From: Cordia subcordata
Lineage: Eukaryota; Streptophyta; Magnoliopsida; Boraginales; Cordiaceae
Length of the DNA stretch: 64,000 nucleotides
Assembly: GCA_028554755.1 (NCBI GenBank)
Contig: JAPTOF010000015.1
Span: forward strand, 8,556,001 to 8,620,000
Reading direction: 5' to 3'
This document shows, one piece after another, positions 56,225-64,000 of the stretch (positions are counted from its first letter, which is position 1; each line of letters begins with the position of its first letter). Made by a program: the position numbers and the translations under genes. The notes under the pieces were generated by a model, which had not been told where the DNA came from, made no database searches, and saw nothing but the letters and a program-made list of their open reading frames with translations.

Positions 56225-57676
56225 CTCCTGTTGTTGGCTAGCTAATGCCTATTGCTGATTCTGAATAAACTGCATTATCTTCATCGTGTCATTGCTAGGA
56301 GGTTGGCTACTAGTGGGAGTAGGTAAAGCCTGAGGCTGAGGAGCACTAGTAAGACGGGGTTGATTTAGATGATAGAAACCTAGGGGATATTGAGGACGGG
56401 GTCGCTGCTCAGGTGGAACTTGAGAATGTGAACTAGACTCATGCTGTCCTTGTCTCTAAGAAAATTTTGGGTTGTCCCTCCAACCCGAATTGTATGTGTT
56501 TGAGTATGGATTATACTCACGAGAATAACCTTGTGTGGCACATACTTGCTCTTTCATGAATTCAGGAAATTGGGATGCTAAAGGGCAAGCCATAGTCTCA
56601 TGAGATGACTCGGAGCACAATGCACAAACTTCAACAACTAAAGGGGTAGAGGGAGAACCTAAAGAACTAGTCCTATGACCTTGGGATGAAATGGACAAGG
56701 AAATGAATTGATCTAGTTTATTTGTTAACGCCTCGACCTTAGAGGGTAAGTCTGAAAAAATTCCAACCTCACTAACACTTCTCTTGTTACCCCCTCGACT
56801 AGACCTTTCCATTGCAAAATTTTGAAATGAAATCTCAGCCATCATTTCTATTTTCTCCCATGCCTCAGTCGGTCTTAAAAGATAGAAGCCACCACCGGAG
56901 GCGGCATTGACCATCATCCTATTTTGTTCGTTTAAACCTCGAAAGAAGTATTGCATTAGGTCATGATTGCCGTACCCATGGTGTGGACATTGTCTAAGAA
57001 GATCTTTGAACCTCTCCCAAGCCTCATGAAAAGATTCTAGGTCATGTTGGGAGAAAGTCATGATGGCAGTCCTAAGGTCGGCTGTCTTGGCCATGGGATA
57101 AAATTTTTGGAAGAACTTAGCTTGAAGTTCAGCCCATGTAGTAATGCACCCATTAGGTAAGGAGTGCAACCAAGTCCTAGCCTTGTCCTTAAGAGAGAAA
57201 GGAAACAATCTTAGACGTATGACCTCTTGGGAGACATTGGGGACATAGAGAGTGGAACTCATTTCAACAAAATCAGTAATATGATCAAGATGACTCTCAT
57301 TGCTTCTCCCGTAGAAAGAGGGAAGCATAGCCAACATATTAGGCTTAATCTCGAAGTTCGTTCCCCCCAAACCCAGAATTTGAATAGCCGAATTGGGCTC
57401 AAAGGTTTTGGGGAGAAAGAATTACCTAAGAGTGGGTTCCTTATCTATAGGTGGATCCGGTCTACGGGGCTCTTGTATAAAATGAGCTTGGGCTTGATGC
57501 CTAATGTGCTCATGAGGTGGAATGGGATTCATTAGGGGATTGGGTGGATTATGAGGATGATTGGGATCGGTCATCTCCTCAGGAAGAGCTCCTAAATTCC
57601 TGAAACGTCTAGTGATTCTTTTGGGTTCGGGATTAAGAGGAACTAGGGGATTCCTAAGGGATCTCCTACCACGCAT
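56225..57676 (-). pseudogene. G2 gag
   Basis: The ATG at 57674-57676 opens MRGRRSLRNPLVPLNPEPKR. A G-to-T nonsense change (TAA, 57422-57424) follows. The capsid is otherwise well preserved (SSTLYVPNVSQEVIRLRLFP, WAELQAKFFQKFYPMAKTAD, SFHEAWERFKDLLRQCPHHG, NAASGGGFYLLRPTEAWEKI). A Cys-rich motif CALCSESSHETMACPLASQF stands where the zinc knuckle is expected but lacks the canonical Gly-rich CCHC spacing. Stops at 56456 (Trp codon) and 56249-56251 (Gln codon) lie in the same frame. The leader 57677-57942 is A-rich and holds nothing recognisable. Confidence 0.92.
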
Positions 57677-57942
57677 GCACAAACTATCCTAACTCCGGCC
57701 ACTTCAACCCCCAAAAACTTCAATATTCCTACACTACAGCAAATAATCCACAATCCTAAAAAGTCTACTAAAAAAAATAAAGTCAAAAGCTGAAATAAAC
57801 CAACAAGAAGGGAAAAAAAAAAAAACTAAAACAAGATAATGTGAGCAGTAAACAAAATAAGTAAAAACTAAACAAACTATAAAGAAAAAGCAAGAAAAGC
57901 AACTATCAAAACACACAAGCATAGAATGCAAATCACCGTGCC

Positions 57943-57960
57943 TCCCCGGCAACAGCGCCA
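57943..57960 (-). promoter_or_regulatory. G2 primer binding site, Asp-tRNA type
   Basis: The plus strand tccccggcaacagcgcca equals the 3' end of plant tRNA-Asp including CCA, with one mismatch (a for g). The PBS on the minus strand is TGGCGCTGTTGCCGGGGA. It is six bases from the 5' LTR. Confidence 0.9.
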
Positions 57961-57966
57961 AAAACT

Positions 57967-59662
57967 TGATGTCTTCTTTCGAGTGCAAGCTTTAAAAGAC
58001 CCGCAAGCGTACGTATATGCAATATAGTGTATATGAGTCCAGGTGTCGAACCACAGGGAGGCATGAATGATGTGAATGAATTCTATGCTTGGTATCCTAA
58101 AAGTGCCAAAGAGAAAGATCTAAACTATATATATTTCTTTTCTTTTGGATTTTGGATTGTCGGGAGCTCTATGTAAATGAAATAAAACTAAAGTATGAAT
58201 AAAAACAAATGGAAACGCAAGTTGATTAAGAGGTACTAACAATTGGAAAGGGATTAGGGTGACTTTGGCTTATGAATGGGTAATTCTATACTCAAATGCT
58301 TTGGGATTAAGGGATGCTGGCTAACTCTCATAATTGCTCTTAACTAGGTTGCTAATTAGTGTCCTGATTTCCCCCTAGGACTCGATGCAGGTCCGTCCCT
58401 AGGCGACGTCTCCTAGAGCTACGGCGTGGTCCTTATGACCTAGGGCCTCAAGAGTAACTAACTAATTTCCTAGGTGGCTTAGAATGAACCTACCTTAGTA
58501 CCTAAACCGTTGGCTGGGTTTAAAACCAAGACCTAGTGTTGCTAAGGTCGACTAAATTTATCCTGAAACCTATTAGCTGGATTTAAAACCAAAGGAGTAT
58601 CGACCTAGACTAGCCCTAAATTATGCTTCGTCATTCTAAGGTCACTACAGCAGGATTTCACTTGCTAGTGCATGCAGAAATATGCGCTATTGAAGTTATG
58701 CTCGTTACTAGGCATGCTAATACGCATATAGACATGAATAAAAGCACTACCCACTTCATAGCATCCACATATAAACACATAGACATGAGTATAACATGGA
58801 TTAGATGTGTTTAGTAACAAACAAACTTCAATTTATATACATGTTATTCATCTAGGCATTTTATCAAACACATAGACATGAATGAAAGAACACCCAATTA
58901 AACAAGACAAATCAAAACATATATATATTCAGCCATCATATCCCATATCATAAGAGTGTAAAATCAACCCATTACATAAGTTTAATCACCCTATACAAAT
59001 CTACTCGAGCAAAATGGAAAATAGAATGAAAGAGATATAACGAAACTCCCCTTTCATCCTAGCTAATCTTGACTGCAGCTTTTGAATATAATTGCACCAA
59101 AAGATTGTTGAATCCTCTAACTCAAGCCTGGGTCTTGATGAAAAGTGTGTGAAAAAGGTGTGTGAGGCGGCTAGAGAATAGGGTTAAGTGTGTGTGAGGT
59201 TTAGGTGTGAAGTGCGTGTGTGGCTCCTTTTTCCAATTCTACTCCGCATTGGGCTTTATTTATAGGTTCGCGCATAGCCAATCGACCGGCTTTCTACTAG
59301 GGCTCTCTGGAGTGGCCGGTCGACCTAGCCGGTCGACCGGCTCTTGAAGGGGGGTCGTCCGGCTGACTTCCTTCATCCAATTTTTCGTCTTTTCGACCTT
59401 TAGTCTTCTCTCTTAGACCCGTGCACGTCCTATCTTCTTCACCTTTCATCGTCCAATCTTTGTCTTAACCCAGAGTTCACCTAAATCATTGAAAATAAGC
59501 AATTAGTGTAGCAATTTATCTCTTAAACTCAATATGCACATTTGTTTACGCTTAAGCCTATTCCTATCAAAAGTACTACACTAATGCATCATTATAAGCA
59601 TTCAACTCCTCTAAAATATAAGTAAATGGCAATGCAAACACGCACCAAATCACAACTTATCA
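57967..59662 (-). repeat. G2 5' LTR
   Basis: 1696 bp, TGATG to TATCA. TATA box CTATAAATAAAG lies opposite 59254-59265. U3 carries ccaatcgaccgg, ggccggtcgacc and agccggtcgaccggct at 59278-59342, directly upstream of the TATA box. Confidence 0.94.
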
Positions 59663-59667
59663 ATAGG
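59663..59667. repeat. G2 target-site duplication, right copy
   Basis: atagg, identical to 48876-48880. Removing G2 and one copy makes the P2 RT sequence continuous. Confidence 0.93.
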
Positions 59668-60541
59668 AAACATAGAAAGGCTATAGGGTGGAAAATTGAT
59701 GATTTGAGAGGTATTGATCCTTCGGTTTGCATACAACGTATTCACCTTGAGGATGAAGCCATTCCTTTTAGGGAAATGCAAAGGAGGCTAAACCCACACA
59801 TAAGGGAAATAGTTAAGAAAGAGATCATTAAGCTCTTAGATGCAGGTATTATTCATCCAATCTCTGATAGTGAGTGGTTTAGTCCTGTCCAAGTAGTCCC
59901 TAAGAAGTTTGGGATCATAGCTATAGAGAATGAGAGAATGAGAGAAGAGAGCTTATCTCTACACGCACTCCCACGGATTAGAGAGTTTGTATTAACTATA
60001 GGAAGTTCAACTCCAAAACGAGGAAGATTCATTTTCCATTGCCTTTTCTAGATCAAATCTTATATAGAGTAGTTGGGCAAAGCTCCTATTGTTTTCTAGA
60101 TGACTATTCGGGTTATAATCAGATCTCCCTATTTCTCGAGGACTAGGAAAAGACCACCTTCATTTGTCCCTATGGCACTTTTGCATATAGGAGGTTGCCT
60201 TTCGGTCCATGTAATGCCCCAGCGATGTTCAGAGGTGTATGATGGCCATTTTAATGACATGATAGAGAAGCATTTAGAGATCTTCATGGATGACTTCTTA
60301 GTCTTTGGTGATAGTATTGATGAGTCATTGAGTCACCTTTCTTTAGTCTTAGAATGTTGTGTGGAGAAGAAAATAATGTTGAGTTGGGAAAAGTCCTACT
60401 TCATGGTACAGTGGGGGATAGTTTTAGGTCATATATTCTTATCTAGTGGCATTCAAGTTGACCCAGCTAAGGTAGAATTGCTAGAGAAGTTGCCTGTCCC
60501 TAAGTGTGTTAAGGCGTTAGATCATTTCTAGGGCATGCAGG
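59668..60541 (+). pseudogene. P2 reverse transcriptase, second part
   Basis: Resumes with KHRKAIGWKIDDLRGIDPSV, SEWFSPVQVVPKKFG, then broken frames through the SGYNQ and TFICPYGTFAYRR regions. 60100-60531 is open with [20 protein letters not shown] (catalytic box FMDD intact) and SLVLECCVEKKIMLSWEKSY, VPKCVKALDHF. It is cut at 60542 by the E6 LTR in the middle of the [10 protein letters not shown] block. Confidence 0.88.
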
Positions 60542-62176
60542 TGATTGGAAACCTTTAAGAGTGTTACTCGCAAGCGCACGGGTCATGGTAGTATAGTGTT
60601 TGCTAGTGCAGGGTCGTGTTCACAGGAAGGCTATCTCAGTATGTGGCTTTAGTTAAAAGTGTGTCCTACGCTATCTATGTGTGGTCCAACTTACTCTTTT
60701 TAGGATTTTTGTATTGATTAGAGCTCTAATTTAAACCTAAACTACGGGAAAATAAACCTAACTAACAGGAATGGTGGTATAAACAAGCTATGGAAGTGAG
60801 GATCTATAAGGGTTTGGGAGAACTTAAGGGTGATTGCTCCCTTGGAATGGATTTGGGTTCCTAACTTTGTTTTGAGGTTATTGATGGTTTGATTACTCTA
60901 ATTACGGGCTTAGATTACTAGATTTACCATATCTAATTATCAGTGCAACCCTATCCCTAATTCGGCCCAATTAGAAATATAGGTTTGTCATAGCTAGCTA
61001 TGGCTTTTGGGTCTAGTTCTAAGTTCCTTGGGTGTTGATTAATGTCTTAATAGGGAGTCTAACCTTTTAGTTATGTTTCAAACTAGAGATTAAGTCCTCT
61101 AGGTCAAGCACATGATAGTGGTACCCTTTTAGCCATGTTTTATGTTAGAGGTGATTACCTACTATATTAAAGGCATGAAAAACACAATTAATCACCATAA
61201 ATGTAGTTGCAAGTAGGGCTCATGCCATTAGTATGGATTAAGGCTAAGGTGAGGCCACTACTGTTAGCATCTAAGCACAAATTACACATTCAAACTCATA
61301 GAGACAATTCATCAAACATCATGACATGTTCAATTTCAAGCCATAGAAATGCAAGAACGAAGCATGCATATACAACAATCGAAATCTCAAAACAAGTGTT
61401 AAAATCCTTTACTCATTACAAAAATAGCAATCATCGCTAATCTAGAGCTAATCTGACATAGTATAGACTAGAATAAAGAGAAGAATATGGAGCTCCCTCA
61501 TTATCCTTGCTTGCTCTTTGCAAATATTGCTCTAAAACCCTCCAAATCCTTGTTTGATCTTTAAATCCAAGTTTGTTAATGGATGGAATTGATATGGGAT
61601 TTAGTGTGTAAGTAGGTTTCAAGTAGATTTAGAGTTTTGGCAAGTGGGTGTGAGAAAAGGTTGGTGTGAAGTGTGTGTGGTGGGTTAAAAATTAGGCCCT
61701 ATTATAGATTTTTGTGCACTGCAGGTCGACCGGCTCTGGAGGGGTAGTCGACCGGCATTTCTTGGCAGCTTTCTAGAGTGGTCAGTCGACCTAGCTGGTT
61801 GACTGGCTTGAAGAAGGAACGACCAGCAATTTTTGGTTGATTTCTGGAGTGGCCGGCTGACCTCTTCTTGGTCGTTTGGCTGACTTTTCTTCCTCCATTC
61901 TTTGTCTTTTCAGCCTCCAATCTTCTCCTCTCGACCCATGCATCTTTCATCTTTATCACCCATCAACGTCCAATCTCGGTCTTAACCCAAAGTTCACCTA
62001 AAGCACAAAATTAAGCATTTAGTATAACGTTTGACATAGAAACTCAACTATATACATTTGCTTATGCTCAAGCCTAACTCTAGTATATGTAGTATACTAA
62101 TGCATCTTTCAAGGCTCAGAACACCTCTTAAACATAGACAATTAACAACATAAATGCACAAAAACACAACACGTCA
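60542..62176 (-). repeat. gypsy E6 3' LTR
   Basis: 1635 bp, TGATTGG (60542) to CGTCA (62176), followed by the PPT. It matches the other gypsy LTRs at cgcaagcgcacgg and at its end, but is diverged in between. TATA-like CTATAATAGGGCC lies opposite 61699-61711, with ggtcgaccggct palindromes at 61724-61870. It is inserted in P2 RT. Confidence 0.83.
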
Positions 62177-63600
62177 ACACCCCCAAACCTTCTCCTTGCT
62201 GTCTCTAAGCAAGTCTAATCTCAAGTTTATTTCTAAAGCCGATGCAATGGATTGCCTAAAGGATTGACTTGCCATCAAAATTAGTCTAAGAAGTATGAAG
62301 GGGGTGATCCTATTATGGAGAGATCCCAAATCTCTTTGGATCATCCCTCTACTGATAAGAGGTCTCATTCCTCATGGCAATTTCCCAAGTAGCCAATACA
62401 TCACAAGCCTAGGATCCTAACTCACACACACGGGGTGTTGATATTTTGTGCCCCCTCAACTAGCACGACCCCCCCAACATGCACAAAGTGTCAAAAGGCA
62501 AGAAGAAAGAGGATATACAAACACATTGGCTTATAAAAAGCCTTATTGACATACCTACGAAGATGATAACATATGCTAAGTTGACATTGTGTCACTTATG
62601 GACTTATTAACAAAATTTTTTGATGTCTTTGGCTTTTTCTCTTTTTCAAATTTTTTACTTTTGCACCTTTTTGTCTTTTTTAATTTTTTTTTCGATTTTT
62701 CATGCTTTGCATTGTATTCACACAAAAGGTAGAGAAAAGGAATGGCTTTAGCATGACAAAAAGAACCAAGCAAGGAAGGGATAGTTATATCAACAACTCT
62801 TTTTCAACACTCTTTTTTACCGAGCTATGGGATGGCTACAAGGGTTATTCTTAAAGGTTCTTACTCCCCACAACTTTGAAGGGCATTCCCTTCAAGACCT
62901 GGTTTTCAATCCACTCCGTTCACTTCCTTACAATACAATTCACATTCACCAATCAGTTGAGTCAATCACAATAGCCAATACAATGATCAACCAAGAAATA
63001 AACAACTTTGCACGCATTAAAATTTGAAAAATTTTCAACATTTTAAAGCACATAATGCATTTTACCCTAAGCAAAGCATAAATGAATAACCAAACCCCTT
63101 CACCCCCAAACCTAAACTTTGCTTGTGTTCAAGCAAATAAAATAAGGTGACACAACAAGCAATTAGGCATCACAAAACACGTAAGAGTGGTAGGACAGGA
63201 TAGATAAAAGGGGACAAGTAGAGGGTGGATAGATATAACATTGTGTAGCATTAAGCTGTGCATGCCATGTTTTGATGATTGTGTCCATTAACTTTCTTTG
63301 CACCCAATTTCCACTCAACTCAAAAGATCTTACAAGGAAATCAACAGACACAACATTAAAAGTTTAATATAGACAGTGTAAATGACAAGGCTTTATTTAC
63401 AAAAAACAATGGACATTAGGGAAATGAAATGAAAAGACAAGAAATGAGAAACAAAATGTGCTAAGAAAAACAAAAGTAAGGAACTCATTAATCAAACTGT
63501 AACTATCAAAATATCTAGGGTGCCTCCTAGTAGCGCTAGATTTTACACCCCTAGCCGAGCGATAATATTAGGGCCAGTGGTGCTTAAAATCCTTAGGCAC
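62177..63600 (-). other. E6 PPT and non-coding 3' region
   Basis: PPT opposite 62177-62200. Hairpin aagttgacattgtgtcactt at 62578-62597, T-rich block 62630-62700, and gtgcctcctagtagcgctag at 63520-63539. No gene seen. Confidence 0.72.
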
Positions 63601-63717
63601 ATACTGCCAAATAAGAAAATTAGCATAGGAAAAAGCAAATGGATGCAACACATGAAAAATGCAATCAACATTATACATCCGATGCCTTGAAGATCTAAAC
63701 TCATGCCCTAAGAATGT

Positions 63718-64000
63718 CTACACATGATCATGGTGGGCATCCTCAAATAAAAGAAATGGATCAAAAAATGTGCATCTCACAGGGTAGGCTGTAACAAATG
63801 ACGCAACAACGTGTTCTATGCTTGGGTCGAACGCTCGAATCTCTTCTCCCAAACTCAACTCATTATTAGCTAACCTAAACTCTAACGGAATCCAAGAAGA
63901 AAATGAAGCATTATCCTCTGTATGATTGGGAACAATGGGCATAGATGAGGAATCCAAAATAGAAGGAAGCATACTGGATGAAAGCTTGCAACTACTCTCA
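63718..64000 (-). pseudogene. E6 ORF downstream of pol position, C-terminal part
   Basis: Open from the window edge to a stop at 63718 (94 codons, 5' end outside). It includes SSMPIVPNHTEDNASFSSWI, LGEEIRAFDPSIEHVVASF and FDPFLLFEDAHHDHV. It occupies the same place as the E2 ORF (16809-17656), just before the gtgcctcctag block, and shares a weak PS-IEH match with it. No motif recognised. It could equally be the end of a divergent element region by chance. Confidence 0.35.

Larger units (their letters stand above)
48881..59662 (-). mobile_element. Ty3/gypsy retrotransposon G2 (Athila/Tat-like), structurally complete
   Basis: 10,782 bp, minus strand. Order: 5' LTR 57967-59662, PBS 57943-57960, leader, one gag-pro-pol frame 57676-51939, non-coding 3' region 51938-50624, PPT 50623-50598, 3' LTR 48881-50597, with the duplication atagg on both sides. 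The two LTRs differ by about six substitutions in their first 175 bp plus indels in U3, so insertion is fairly recent compared with the elements around it. Five of six stops can be traced to single base changes, and there is one frameshift. No extra ORF follows pol. Confidence 0.95.

Noticed and set aside
57734..57988. Hydrophobic 84-codon frame that looks like a small membrane protein
   Set aside because: It begins inside the G2 LTR, runs through the PBS and T-rich leader, and a similar frame at 45570-45764 in P2 arises only because the DNA is homologous.
1..64000. Host genes, rRNA, CRISPR or bacterial operons
   Set aside because: Every longer reading frame is a retroelement domain or an artefact of element DNA; regular short-spaced repeats are microsatellites or LTR duplications.

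Overview
This is a plant nuclear repeat cluster. I see no cellular gene, rRNA, tRNA gene, CRISPR array or bacterial signal. Nearly every base belongs to LTR retrotransposons of two superfamilies, Ty1/copia and Ty3/gypsy (Athila/Tat-like), nested in one another, truncated and full of stop codons. Plant origin rests on the copia primer sites matching initiator-Met tRNA, a gypsy primer site matching the 3' end of plant Asp-tRNA, 1.5-2.1 kb LTRs, the gag-pol types and the AT-rich base composition. The species cannot be told.

Layout. 1-6785: 5' two-thirds of a minus-strand copia element (Copia-A) with an unusual 2.7 kb leader and its 5' LTR. 6786-9550: 3' end of a minus-strand gypsy element (E1). 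9586-12740: a second copia type (Copia-B, minus) whose integrase is split by a MITE. 12741-13237: integrase scrap of a Copia-A relative (Copia-D), broken by gypsy E2 (13238-17656), which carries an extra ORF. 17657-23405: two pieces of Copia-A-family elements fused together (Copia-C). 23406-23771: copia gag scrap. 23772-26165: plus-strand gypsy LTR, PBS and gag start (P0), fused to an integrase scrap. 26166-36385: minus-strand gypsy G1. 36386-41969: 3'-region scrap, plus-strand gag (P3) holding a solo LTR, then another LTR. 41970-45658: 3' end of plus-strand gypsy P1. 45659-48880 and 59663-60541: plus-strand gypsy P2, split by G2 (48881-59662), a structurally complete 10.8 kb element with two LTRs, PBS, PPT and a perfect 5-bp target duplication. 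60542-64000: 3' part of gypsy E6.

No element here looks able to move. Stops and frameshifts break every polyprotein, G1 has lost catalytic aspartates in protease and reverse transcriptase, and Copia-A has lost its integrase core. G2 is the best preserved.

The most interesting signals are non-coding. They are: two hairpins in the Copia-A/C leader with the same loop but unrelated stems; a row of tRNA-like (box A, box B, T-run) modules in the same leader; a 188-bp palindrome; repeated GGTCGACC-centred palindromes just upstream of the TATA box in gypsy LTRs; and a conserved 1.3 kb non-coding 3' region with a small invariant hairpin. Boundaries were read by eye from LTR ends and homology between copies within the window; those without TG/CA ends are good to about 10-20 bp.
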